NCBI GenBank assembly: GCA_023416995.1
Contig: JAEZGI010000001.1
Coordinates: forward strand, 1-64,000
Origin: Bacteroidota bacterium
GTDB taxonomy: Bacteria > Bacteroidota > Bacteroidia > Chitinophagales > Chitinophagaceae
DNA length: 64,000 nt
Direction: 5' to 3'
This document shows, one piece after another, positions 50,456 to 59,290 of the stretch. A program made the translations under genes and the position numbers. The notes beneath the pieces are model-generated. The model was not told where the DNA came from, searched no databases, and saw nothing but the letters and a program-made list of their open reading frames with translations. Within the stretch, counting starts at the first letter, position 1. Every line of letters starts with the position of its first letter.

Positions 50456-51856
50456 TTAAATTTTTCCGACCATGTTGGCTGGGATCACCCATTCATCAAA
50501 CTGCTCTGGTGTTACATATCCCAGTTTAACCGCCATCTCTTTTAAGGTAGTGCCTTCTTTATGTGCGGTTTGCGCTATTTCTGCGGCTTTGTAATAGCCG
50601 ATTTTAGTATTCAGCGCCGTTACCAGCATCAGCGAATTGTCGACATGCTTTTTGATATTCGCTTCGATCGCCTCGATACCAACGGCACATTTTTCGGTGA
50701 AGCTAACACAGCCATCTCCAATAAGTCTTGCACTGTGAAGGAAATTATAGATCATCATTGGTTTGAAAACATTCAGTTCAAAATGACCGGTCGCCCCTCC
50801 TATGTTGATAGCTACATCATTTCCTAAAACCTGGGCGGCTATCATAGTAAGCGCTTCGCATTGGGTTGGATTAACCTTACCCGGCATAATGGATGAACCT
50901 GGTTCGTTATCCGGGATAAAGAGCTCACCGATACCGCTTCTTGGGCCAGAGCTTAGCATACGAATATCGTTGGCAATCTTCATCAGGCTCACAGCAACCG
51001 TTTTCAGGGCTCCGTGTGCTTCAACAATGGCATCATGTGCTGCCAGTGCTTCAAACTTATTTTCTGCCGTTACAAAAGGAAGTCCGGTAAGGGCCGCGAT
51101 ATGGCGAGCTACGTTTTTATCATAATCGGGAGGAGTGTTGATGCCGGTTCCCACTGCGGTTCCGCCTAATGCGAGTTCTGAAAGATGTGCGAGCGTATTC
51201 CTGATCGCGCGTAATCCATGATCTAACTGTGATACATAACCGCTGAACTCCTGTCCAAGCGTAAGTGGTGTTGCATCCATGAAGTGAGTTCTACCGATCT
51301 TAACCACCTTTGCAAACTTTTCACTTTTGCTTTTCAGCGTATCGCGTAGTTTTTCAATTCCGGGGATGGTTACTTCCATCAGCATTTTATAAGCCGCGAT
51401 ATGCATAGCTGTGGGGAAGGTATCATTAGATGATTGCGACTTATTGACGTCATCATTGGGGTGAAGTACTTTTTCTTTATCATCCAGTTTGCCACCATTC
51501 AATACATGTCCACGATAAGCAACCACCTCGTTCACATTCATGTTGCTTTGTGTGCCTGAGCCGGTTTGCCAGACTACGAGCGGAAAAGCATCATCGAGTT
51601 TTCCTTCAAGAATTTCATCGCAAGCCTTTCCGATAAGATCAGATTTTTCTTTTGATAACACCCCTGCTTCAAAATTGGTGAGTGCCGCCGCTTTTTTTAA
51701 GTAAGCAAACGCCCTGATAATCTCTTTGGGCATCCGGTTGATGTCCTGTGCTATCTTAAAATTATCAATGCTGCGTTGCGTTTGCGCACCATAAATAGCG
51801 TCTTTGGGAACTTTTACTTCTCCCATTGTATCTTTTTCAATCCTGAATTCCATCAT
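50456..51856 (-). CDS. fumC: Fumarate hydratase class II
   Basis: 466 residues (MMEFRIEKDTMGEVKVPKDAIYGAQTQRS). The fumarase/aspartase signature GSSIMPGKVNPTQCE is present, as well as VGRTHFMDATPLTLGQEFSGY and TGSGTQSNMNVNEV (substrate site). This is the iron-independent tetrameric enzyme interconverting fumarate and malate in the TCA cycle. Normal length. Upstream is a 503-base repeat-rich region, so its promoter must lie near 51860-51900. Confidence 0.97.
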   Translation of the reverse strand: MMEFRIEKDTMGEVKVPKDAIYGAQTQRSIDNFKIAQDINRMPKEIIRAFAYLKKAAALTNFEAGVLSKEKSDLIGKACDEILEGKLDDAFPLVVWQTGSGTQSNMNVNEVVAYRGHVLNGGKLDDKEKVLHPNDDVNKSQSSNDTFPTAMHIAAYKMLMEVTIPGIEKLRDTLKSKSEKFAKVVKIGRTHFMDATPLTLGQEFSGYVSQLDHGLRAIRNTLAHLSELALGGTAVGTGINTPPDYDKNVARHIAALTGLPFVTAENKFEALAAHDAIVEAHGALKTVAVSLMKIANDIRMLSSGPRSGIGELFIPDNEPGSSIMPGKVNPTQCEALTMIAAQVLGNDVAINIGGATGHFELNVFKPMMIYNFLHSARLIGDGCVSFTEKCAVGIEAIEANIKKHVDNSLMLVTALNTKIGYYKAAEIAQTAHKEGTTLKEMAVKLGYVTPEQFDEWVIPANMVGKI

Positions 51857-51929
51857 GCTTTAATATTAAAAATGATCAGTTTGTCCTTTTCTTACGGAAC
51901 CGCAAGGTCGGAAATTTTGAGCGAATAAT

Positions 51930-52320
51930 TCTCCCCAATACCCCTTCTCCCAATGAGCCGCTTTGTGCCTGCAATAGCTGCCCTGGCATCTTTGATTTCA
52001 CTATTGCATCACAAAGCGCCCCCCAAGTGAGACTGTTCACGTCTGGCAATTACTACGTGGAGCCTTTCATTCAGCTCCCCGGCATTACAAACCCTTCCTC
52101 TTCTCCCAATAAACCCCTTTGTGTTTACAACAACACCCCTGGCGCCTTTAATCCCGGTCCCTGCATTACAACCTCCCCTTTCCCCCCAGTGAGACGGATT
52201 GTGTTTGGCGGGTGGCTGTTGGGCGCCTTTGATTCCGCACCTGCCCTATAAAGCAACTCATGCCCATCACGCGGAATCAGCAGCGCCCAACAGCCACCCG
52301 CCAAACACAATCCCACCGAA
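51930..52320. repeat. Degenerate direct repeats of 74-82 bp
   Basis: Four units begin with CCCAATGAG-type anchors at about 51947, 52021, 52103 and 52182 (spacing 74, 82 and 79). They share a pyrimidine-rich start, then TTTGTG(C/T)(C/T)T, a central (T/G)GGCGCCTTTGATTCC-like block and a CTGCATTACAAAC-like end. The last unit carries its own inverted copy (next entry). No gene is present between 51857 and 52359. A short frame at 52027 tracks the repeats and is not credible. Confidence 0.8.
52198..52311. repeat. Long inverted repeat closing the repeat block
   Basis: The outer 29 bases (52198-52226 and 52283-52311) are perfectly complementary, and the inner part (GATTCCGC at 52231-52238, GCGGAATC at 52271-52278) extends the stem to about 40 bp with 2-3 mismatches, leaving a 32-base loop. 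As DNA it can extrude a cruciform; as RNA it would be a very stable hairpin. It is 48 bases before the start at 52360. It may be a terminator, a decayed mobile element end or a regulatory RNA. Confidence 0.85.
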
Positions 52321-52359
52321 CGATTATTTGTAGTATTTTACAAACATCAACAGCTTGCC

Positions 52360-55110
52360 ATGCGCCATCTCCATAAACGAAAATTATTCTGGGTTTTTAT
52401 AACGCTTCTCGGGGCGGTGCTGATCTTCACTTTCAGTACCCGCAGAACTGCTGTTGATTTTAATACCGAAGTAAAACCCATCATCAACGAAAATTGTATT
52501 TCGTGTCACGGTGGGGTTAAACGCGAAGCCGGGTTTAGTCTTCTTTTTCAACACGAAGCGTTTGCAGCCACAGAATCAGGAAAACCCGCAATCATACCCG
52601 GTGATCCTGATGCAAGTGAAATGGTGCGCCGGCTGCTTACTGATGATCCGGAAGAAAGGATGCCCTACCAGCATGATCCACTTTCAAAAGAACAGATCAA
52701 TACCATCAGGAGATGGATCAAAGAAGGCGCACGCTGGGGCAATCATTGGGCCTATGTACCGGTGGCAACTACTTCGGTGCCTGCTGTGAAATCTGATTGG
52801 GTCATCAATGACCTAGATCGTTTTGTGTTGCATAAACAAACAGAACTGGATATTCAACCTTCAGCGTCCGCTGATGCTGCAACATTGCTGCGACGTGTAA
52901 GTCTCGATATTATTGGTTTGCCTGCACCGGGACCTGTTGCCAAACGTTTTATTGAACTCAACAGTAACAAGGATAAGATTGACAACCGGAGTTATGAATT
53001 ATTAGTTGATTCATTACTCGCTTCAAAACAATTTGGTGAAAAGTGGACCTCAATGTGGCTCGATCTCGCACGGTATGCAGATACCAAAGGATATGAGCGC
53101 GATGCAAAACGTGTGATCTGGCGTTATCGTGACTGGCTCATAAAAGCATTCAATGATGATAAACCTTATGACAGGTTTTTGATCGAACAACTTGCGGGTG
53201 ATCTGCTGCCTCATGCAACTGATGAAGAGTTTATCGCTACTGCGTTCCATCGTAATACAATGACAAATGATGAAGGCGGCACGGATAATGAAGAATATCG
53301 CACTGCTGCAGTTATTGACCGTGTGAACACCACCTGGGAAGCATTGATGGGAACCACATTTGCCTGTGTGCAGTGTCACAGCCATCCATATGATCCGTTC
53401 ACACAGGAAGAGTATTATAAGTTTCTTGCTTTCTTTAATAATTCAAAGGATGATGATACCTGGGAAGACTATCCTCAGCTCCGTCATTTAAACGATTCTT
53501 TAACCGCTGAACTAAACCTGTTGACGGACTGGTTAAAAAAAATCACTACCGCGAAGCGGGTTGCAGAGATCAGAACATTTCTTAAGACCTGGGAGCCATC
53601 TATTCATTCACTGACTGCAGATAGTATGGTTAACAGCGAACTTGCAGACACCAAATGGTTGTTGTTTCGTGATCATGGTTATGCACGTCTGAAACAGGTG
53701 AATCTGCAGGACAAAAATCAACTTATTTTCAGGTACCGGTCAGGTGTTGAAAAAGGACGTTTGCAGATTCATCTCGATGCGCCGGACGGACCGCTGCTTA
53801 CCACCATTAATATTGAAAAAAGTGGTCCATGGAAAATTGCATCAGCATCCCTTCCTGTAACGCTTGGCGCACATGATTTGTATCTGGCTTATTATAATCC
53901 AACAATTGCCGGAACTGAAAAGGGTGGGTTGCAGTTCGACTGGTTTCATTTTACGGAAGCACTGCCTGGAAGAAATCAGGCTGAGTATAATACACAAGAA
54001 AGCCGATTCTGGTCGCTCCTTAATGCACAGGTGCCATTGACGCCGGTGATGATGGAGAACCCGGACGATATGAAGCGCGCGACTTACGTGTTTGAACGTG
54101 GCAATTGGCTGGTGAAGGGCAAACAGGTTTCAGCCGGAGTGCCGGCATCTTTGAATGGTATGCCAAAAAACGCTCCTGGTAACCGGCTGGGGATGGCCAT
54201 GTGGCTGACAGATAAAAAAAATCCACTCACCGCGCGAACCATGGTAAACCGCGTATGGGAACAGCTCTTTGGAACGGGTCTTGTTGAAACACTTGAAGAT
54301 CTTGGAACCCAGGGTGCACAACCCGTGAACAGGGAGTTGTTGGATTGGTTGTCGGCCCGTTTCATGAACGAACACAGTTGGAGCGTAAAAAAGCTGATAC
54401 GTGATATCGTTACTTCAGCAACCTATAGACAGCAATCAATTGTAAATGATGACCTGCTGTCAAAGGATCCTTACAATAAATATTTCAGCCGTGGCCCACG
54501 GGTACGGTTAAGCGCAGAACAGGTGCGTGACCAGGCATTGAGTATTGCCGGGTTACTCGACACCACTATGTACGGGCCAAGCGTGATGCCTTATCAGCCG
54601 GATGGCATCTGGCTTTCACCTTATAGTGGAAATGAAAGCTGGAAAACAAGTGAGGGAACCGCAAAGTATCGTCGTGCCGTGTACACATATTGGAAAAGGA
54701 CCGCTCCTTACCCGGCCATGATCACTTTTGATGGTGCGCCGCGGGATATCTGTACGAGCAGAAGAATAAAAACGAACACGCCTTTGCAGGCGCTGGTTAC
54801 GCTTAACGACGAATCTTTTATTGATATGGCCAGGCACCTGGCGTTCCGGATGGAGCGCGAAATACCTGGTGATCCTATTAAACAAATCGCGTTGGGTTAC
54901 CGGCTTGCTTTGTATAAAGATATCAGTCCGCAGGCTTTGGGTACTTTTTTAAAATTGTATGAAACCTCGCTTACTTCCTTTAAAAAGGATGCATATAAAA
55001 CATGTGAAATGGTAGGGGTTGAACATTATAATAACAACCCCGCATCAGCGGCGCTTGTTGTTGTAGCGAATGCCATGTTGAACCTTGACGAACTGATCAC
55101 AAAAAGTTGA
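52360..55110 (+). CDS. Planctomycete-type cytochrome c / DUF1549 / DUF1553 protein
   Basis: 916 residues. An N-terminal membrane anchor (about 9-26) precedes a PSD1-like c-type cytochrome: CISCH at 46-50 in ENCISCHGGVKREAGFSLL and the later RMPYQHDPLSKEQINTIRRWIKEGARWG. A DUF1549 region follows (about 145-350) with a second CXXCH, CVQCH at 336-340, in ACVQCHSHPYDPFTQEEYYKFLAFFNNS. The C-terminal DUF1553 region starts at about 620 (LTARTMVNRVWEQLFGTGLVETLEDLG). This arrangement dominates in Planctomycetes, with unknown role. It is 25 bases before the DUF1501 gene on the same strand. Confidence 0.9.
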   Translation: MRHLHKRKLFWVFITLLGAVLIFTFSTRRTAVDFNTEVKPIINENCISCHGGVKREAGFSLLFQHEAFAATESGKPAIIPGDPDASEMVRRLLTDDPEERMPYQHDPLSKEQINTIRRWIKEGARWGNHWAYVPVATTSVPAVKSDWVINDLDRFVLHKQTELDIQPSASADAATLLRRVSLDIIGLPAPGPVAKRFIELNSNKDKIDNRSYELLVDSLLASKQFGEKWTSMWLDLARYADTKGYERDAKRVIWRYRDWLIKAFNDDKPYDRFLIEQLAGDLLPHATDEEFIATAFHRNTMTNDEGGTDNEEYRTAAVIDRVNTTWEALMGTTFACVQCHSHPYDPFTQEEYYKFLAFFNNSKDDDTWEDYPQLRHLNDSLTAELNLLTDWLKKITTAKRVAEIRTFLKTWEPSIHSLTADSMVNSELADTKWLLFRDHGYARLKQVNLQDKNQLIFRYRSGVEKGRLQIHLDAPDGPLLTTINIEKSGPWKIASASLPVTLGAHDLYLAYYNPTIAGTEKGGLQFDWFHFTEALPGRNQAEYNTQESRFWSLLNAQVPLTPVMMENPDDMKRATYVFERGNWLVKGKQVSAGVPASLNGMPKNAPGNRLGMAMWLTDKKNPLTARTMVNRVWEQLFGTGLVETLEDLGTQGAQPVNRELLDWLSARFMNEHSWSVKKLIRDIVTSATYRQQSIVNDDLLSKDPYNKYFSRGPRVRLSAEQVRDQALSIAGLLDTTMYGPSVMPYQPDGIWLSPYSGNESWKTSEGTAKYRRAVYTYWKRTAPYPAMITFDGAPRDICTSRRIKTNTPLQALVTLNDESFIDMARHLAFRMEREIPGDPIKQIALGYRLALYKDISPQALGTFLKLYETSLTSFKKDAYKTCEMVGVEHYNNNPASAALVVVANAMLNLDELITKS

Positions 55111-55135
55111 ATGTACATCTGCGAAAGAAACGATT

Positions 55136-56644
55136 ATGACGCAAAAGGAACTGCATAACCAACGATTGTTAAACGAAGCCACTGAAAAAGCCATGGCTTT
55201 CTGGACACGCAGACATTTTCTGCGTGAGAGTGCCATGGGTCTCGGTGCATTAGCGCTTGGTTCACTTGTAGGTAGCTGTGGTGAAACTCCTGCACCGGGC
55301 CCAAAACAGTCATTCGATGCGGCGAATCCGCTGGCCCCTAAAGCTCCTCCCTTACCCGGTAAAGCAAAGGCAGTCATTTATCTCCACATGGCCGGTGCGC
55401 CATCACAGCTGGAGCTGTTCGACTATAAACCGGAACTGCAGAAATTAGATGGGCTCGATTGCCCGCCATCATTGCTTGAAGGAAAACGTTTTGCATTTAT
55501 ACGCGGCGTTCCTAAAATGCTTGGACCACAAGCGGCCTTTAAACAAAGGGGTGAAAGCGGGGCCTGGGTTTCAGATAATCTTCCCCATTTTGCAAATGTT
55601 GCTGATGAAGTGAGTTTTATAAAAGCAATGACAACCGACCAGTTTAATCATGCTCCTGCACAGTTGCTGATGCATAGCGGTGGTGCCAGACTCGGCCGGC
55701 CAAGCATGGGCTCGTGGGTATCTTATGGATTAGGCTCTGAAAACCAGAACCTGCCCGGCTTTGTGGTACTAACCTCGGGCGGGCAATTTCCTGATGCCGG
55801 TAAAAGTGTGTGGGGCAGTGGTTTTCTGCCATCAGTGTACCAGGGTGTTCAATGTCGTTCAGAGGGCGACCCGGTTTTATTTATTAAAGATCCGGAGGGT
55901 ATAGATCGTGATATTCGAAGAGCATCTATTGACGCCATCAATGAAGTAAACAGACAGCAATTTGAGGAGTTTGGTGATCCTGAGATTCTATCGCGGATCT
56001 CGCAGTATGAAATGGCCTATAAGATGCAGATTTCAGTTCCGGAGGTGATGGACATCAAAACTGAACCGCAATACATACATGATATGTATGGAACCCAACC
56101 CGGTAAAGCGTGTTTTGCCAACAATATCCTGCTGGCCCGCAAGCTGGTTGAAAAAGGGGTGCGTTTTATTCAGTTGTTTGACTGGGGTTGGGATAGCCAT
56201 GGTACAGACAATTCCACTGCCCTTGATGAAGGATTCATCAACAAGTGTCGCGAAACCGACAAAGCAATGACCGCTTTACTGCTGGATCTTAAACAAAGAG
56301 GATTATTGGAAGAAACGCTGGTGGTATGGGGCGGTGAATTCGGCCGCACACCGATGATGGAGAATCGTGGTGGCAAAACAAATCCCTTCAAAGGACGCGA
56401 TCATCATGTGGAAGCATTTACGATGTGGATGGCTGGTGGTGGCATCAAACGCGGCACCAGCTATGGGGAAACCGATGAAATCGGGTATGCAGCGGTAAGC
56501 GGCAAAACTACCCCCTTTGATATCCAGGCAACCATCCTTAACCAGTTGGGATTTGATCATGAAACTTTCACTTACAATTTCCAGGGACGGCCATTCCGGC
56601 TCACTGATGTTGCCGGAAATGTTATAAAGGATATAATAGCGTGA
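55136..56644 (+). CDS. Tat-exported DUF1501 protein
   Basis: 502 residues. A twin-arginine signal is clear: TRRHFLRESAMGLGALALGSLVGSC, with a possible lipobox (LVGSC). The mature part matches DUF1501 (sulfatase-superfamily-like): YLHMAGAPSQLELFDYKP, HAPAQLLMHSGGARLGRPSMGSWVSYGLGSEN, RFIQLFDWGWDSHGTDNS and VVWGGEFGRTPMMENRGGKTNPFKGRDHHVEAF, which carries the conserved His residues. It is always paired with DUF1549/DUF1553 partners in Planctomycetes; function unknown. Its TGA overlaps the GTG start of the next gene by 4 bases. Confidence 0.9.
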   Translation: MTQKELHNQRLLNEATEKAMAFWTRRHFLRESAMGLGALALGSLVGSCGETPAPGPKQSFDAANPLAPKAPPLPGKAKAVIYLHMAGAPSQLELFDYKPELQKLDGLDCPPSLLEGKRFAFIRGVPKMLGPQAAFKQRGESGAWVSDNLPHFANVADEVSFIKAMTTDQFNHAPAQLLMHSGGARLGRPSMGSWVSYGLGSENQNLPGFVVLTSGGQFPDAGKSVWGSGFLPSVYQGVQCRSEGDPVLFIKDPEGIDRDIRRASIDAINEVNRQQFEEFGDPEILSRISQYEMAYKMQISVPEVMDIKTEPQYIHDMYGTQPGKACFANNILLARKLVEKGVRFIQLFDWGWDSHGTDNSTALDEGFINKCRETDKAMTALLLDLKQRGLLEETLVVWGGEFGRTPMMENRGGKTNPFKGRDHHVEAFTMWMAGGGIKRGTSYGETDEIGYAAVSGKTTPFDIQATILNQLGFDHETFTYNFQGRPFRLTDVAGNVIKDIIA

Positions 56645-58044
56645 TAACAGATCTTTTGTTTCTCATTGGGAGATTCCATCCCCTGCTGGTTCATTTACCC
56701 ATTGGGGTGTTACTTCTGGCTTTTGTTTTTGAACTCGTTCAGTTCCGTTCGCCGCATCTACATCTCCGCAGCGCGATATCAATCACATTATGGATCGGTG
56801 CATGCAGTGCGGTTCTTGCAGGTATTACCGGCTATTTATTATCACAAACAGCCAGCTATGATAATGATACTGTTGCGTGGCACCAATGGCTAGGCATTGC
56901 TACAACGGTTATAAGTATTGTATGGCTGGTTTTGCACCATAGGCCGGGGTTATCGGGGATGAATATTTTTGTAGGTGTACTGGTTTTTATCCTGCTTATG
57001 TTTACGGGTCATCTTGGAGGCACATTAACCCATGGTGAGGATTATCTTTCATTCACAAAATCTGATGATGATACCGTTGCGATTGTCAAACGCCGACCAA
57101 TAACTGATTTGAACGATGCAGTTATTTATGCTGACCTGGTACAACCCATCATTGAAGCAAGATGTTATAGTTGTCACGGTACAACAAAACAAAAAGGAAA
57201 GCTTAGACTTGATAATACGGAAGACATCCTGCGCGGCGGCAAGAATGGTGCGGTGCTTTCGGCAACAAGTGGTGAAAAACCTGAACTGGTACGTCGTTTA
57301 TTGTTGCCGCTGAATGATAAAAAACACATGCCTCCAAAAAACAAAACGCAGCTAACGCCTGCTGAAACTGAATTGATTCATTGGTGGGTTACAACGGGTG
57401 CATCGTTTGAGCAAAAGGTCAAAGACCTGGAAATATCGGAAAAGACAAAATCGATGTTGCAGGAAATTGTCAACCCTGCAACAAATGCAACACTTACTGC
57501 TAAACCAATGGAACCGGTGGAGGCTGCGGACCCCAGGGCAATACAATTACTGCGTGAAAGGGGTGTGGTGATATTGCCTGTGTCGGCCGGAAGCAATTAT
57601 CTGACTATAAACTTTGTAAGTGTTGAAAATGCAAACGATGCCGATGTGCGATTGCTCGTGCCGCTGCAAAAACAAATTATTACGCTTAAACTGGCTGATA
57701 GCAAGATCACAGATTCATCATTGAAAATTGTTAGTGGCTTCGCTAATCTGCGTAGTTTATATCTTGAACGTACAGCTATTACCGACGCCGGTGTTGCGCA
57801 GCTTTCAACACTGAAGGAATTACAAAATCTGAATCTTGTAGGAACAGGGGTAACCGCAGCAGGGTTACTATCACTCAGCAAGGTCGCATCCTTGAAAAGA
57901 ATTTTTCTTTATCAAACCAAAGTTGCAAAAGAAAGCTGGGCGGAACTCATCACAGCCTTTCCAAACACAACACTTGATTCGGGCGGATATCAGGTACCCA
58001 TTCTGCCCGGCGATACATCGATGATAAAACCTAAGAAAAAGTAG
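56641..58044 (+). CDS. DUF2231 membrane protein with cytochrome c and leucine-rich repeats
   Basis: 467 residues starting at GTG 56641 (the GTGA overlap with the upstream stop signals coupling). Four transmembrane helices at about 4-35, 45-68, 80-100 and 107-127 form the DUF2231-like part (RFHPLLVHLPIGVLLLAFVFEL). A c-type cytochrome follows with CYSCH at 175-179 (RCYSCHGTTKQKGKLRLD), typical of Planctomycete cytochrome domains. The C-terminus (about 325-450) has three or four short leucine-rich repeats (LRSLYLERTAITDAGVAQLSTLKELQNLNLVGT). It completes the three-gene operon and is probably its membrane anchor. Confidence 0.9.
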   Translation: MITDLLFLIGRFHPLLVHLPIGVLLLAFVFELVQFRSPHLHLRSAISITLWIGACSAVLAGITGYLLSQTASYDNDTVAWHQWLGIATTVISIVWLVLHHRPGLSGMNIFVGVLVFILLMFTGHLGGTLTHGEDYLSFTKSDDDTVAIVKRRPITDLNDAVIYADLVQPIIEARCYSCHGTTKQKGKLRLDNTEDILRGGKNGAVLSATSGEKPELVRRLLLPLNDKKHMPPKNKTQLTPAETELIHWWVTTGASFEQKVKDLEISEKTKSMLQEIVNPATNATLTAKPMEPVEAADPRAIQLLRERGVVILPVSAGSNYLTINFVSVENANDADVRLLVPLQKQIITLKLADSKITDSSLKIVSGFANLRSLYLERTAITDAGVAQLSTLKELQNLNLVGTGVTAAGLLSLSKVASLKRIFLYQTKVAKESWAELITAFPNTTLDSGGYQVPILPGDTSMIKPKKK

Positions 58045-58054
58045 ATTTGAAACT

Positions 58055-58828
58055 TTATTTCCCTTTAAAGGATGGTTTGCGTTTGGCGAGAAATGCAGCG
58101 GCACCTTCTTTCATGTCTTCAGTGGCAAAACTATCACCAAAACCTGTAAGCTCAACCTGGTAACCATTTTCGTTGCTGAACACCGCATTTACAGCACTGA
58201 TACATTTGGCGACAGCAAGCGGTGCTTTTGTATTTATTGTTTGAAGTATGGAACGGGTGACGTTGAGCAGTTCCGCTGGTTCGCAAACATGATTTACAAG
58301 ACCATATTGTAATGCAGTTGAAGCGTCGATCATTCCTCCGCTCATCAACAGTTCCATTGCGCGGCCCTTACCGATCAGTTGTGTAAGACGTTGCGTTCCT
58401 CCGTATCCGGGAATAAGTCCAAGATTTACTTCGGGTTGGCCGAACCGGGCATTAGTCGCCGCAACACGAAAATGACAACTCATGGCCAGTTCGCATCCAC
58501 CACCCAGGGCAAATCCATTCACTGCTGCGACGATGGGTTTTGGAGCGTTTTCAATCTTAAAAAAAACATCCTGTCCAAACTTTGCCATCGCCATTCCGGC
58601 AGCTTTATCCAATCCATCAAATTCGCTGATATCAGCACCTGCCACAAAAGCTTTTTCGCCACTGCCGGTAATGATCACTGCCCTTACATCCTGGTTGATA
58701 TAAACTTCATCAATTACCTTATCCAGTTCACTCATCACCATTTTGTTGATGGCATTCAGCTTGTCAGGCCGGTTGATAGTTATAAGCAGGATATTGTCGG
58801 TAAGCGAAGTTTGTAAAGTTGTGTACAT
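58055..58828 (-). CDS. Enoyl-CoA hydratase/isomerase (crotonase family)
   Basis: 257 residues. The oxyanion-hole strand is KAFVAGADISEFDGL and NGFALGGGCELAMSCHFRVAATNARFGQPEVNLGLIPGYGGTQRL; the two catalytic Glu residues of classical hydratases fall in the GCELAMSCHF and FGQPEVNLG segments. It hydrates trans-2-enoyl-CoA in fatty-acid or amino-acid breakdown. Substrate length is not determinable. It lies 30 bases downstream of the B12-binding subunit gene on the same strand, and the two may be one operon with gltX. Confidence 0.93.
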   Translation of the reverse strand: MYTTLQTSLTDNILLITINRPDKLNAINKMVMSELDKVIDEVYINQDVRAVIITGSGEKAFVAGADISEFDGLDKAAGMAMAKFGQDVFFKIENAPKPIVAAVNGFALGGGCELAMSCHFRVAATNARFGQPEVNLGLIPGYGGTQRLTQLIGKGRAMELLMSGGMIDASTALQYGLVNHVCEPAELLNVTRSILQTINTKAPLAVAKCISAVNAVFSNENGYQVELTGFGDSFATEDMKEGAAAFLAKRKPSFKGK

Positions 58829-58858
58829 AAAATTTCAGGTTGATTATCAAAAACGCGC

Positions 58859-59278
58859 TTAAAAGCTGCGATGTGTTTTTACCCATTCATTGATATAAGA
58901 AACGATTTCGGTAGTAGGTGTACCCGGTGAAAACAGTTTTCCAACCCCAAGTTGATTTAACATCAACATATCTTCTTCCGGAATAATGCCTCCGCCGGTT
59001 AATAATACGTCAGTCATCTCTTTCTCTTTCATCAGTTGAATGAGCTTTGGGAACACCGTATTATGTGCACCGCTTAGAATGCTGATCCCTATTGCATCAA
59101 CATCTTCCTGTAATGCTGCATTAACCACCATTTCGGGAGTTTGCCTGAGACCAGTATATATCACCTCCATACCTGCATCGCGCAGCGCCGCTGCAATGAT
59201 CTTTGCGCCGCGGTCATGGCCATCAAGACCAACTTTTGCTACCAGTACGCGGACGGGCCGCATTGTGTTTTCTGTCAT
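58859..59278 (-). CDS. B12-binding subunit, methylmalonyl-CoA mutase-type
   Basis: 139 residues of a complete B12-binding domain: RVLVAKVGLDGHDRGAKIIAAAL (the DxHxxG motif whose His ligates cobalt), SILSGAHNTVFPKLIQLMKE and LLTGGGIIPEEDMLMLNQLGVGKLFSPGT. It forms the small, separate subunit of two-chain methylmalonyl-CoA mutases; the catalytic large subunit is not in the window. Together with methylmalonyl-CoA epimerase (40004) it points to a propionate/succinate interconversion route. It sits between gltX and the crotonase gene. Confidence 0.93.
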   Translation of the reverse strand: MTENTMRPVRVLVAKVGLDGHDRGAKIIAAALRDAGMEVIYTGLRQTPEMVVNAALQEDVDAIGISILSGAHNTVFPKLIQLMKEKEMTDVLLTGGGIIPEEDMLMLNQLGVGKLFSPGTPTTEIVSYINEWVKTHRSF

Positions 59279-59290
59279 CGCAGATGGAGC

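Noticed and set aside
52027..52251. A 74-residue frame inside the repeat block as a gene.
   Set aside because: Composition is Pro- and Asn-rich in phase with the repeats, and the reverse strand carries an equally long frame in the inverted repeat.
52198..52311. Integron attC site, because the arms contain GTTGGGC and GCCCAAC.
   Set aside because: The order is GTTGGGC then GCCCAAC; an attC needs RYYYAAC first and GTTRRRY last. No integrase or cassette genes are present.
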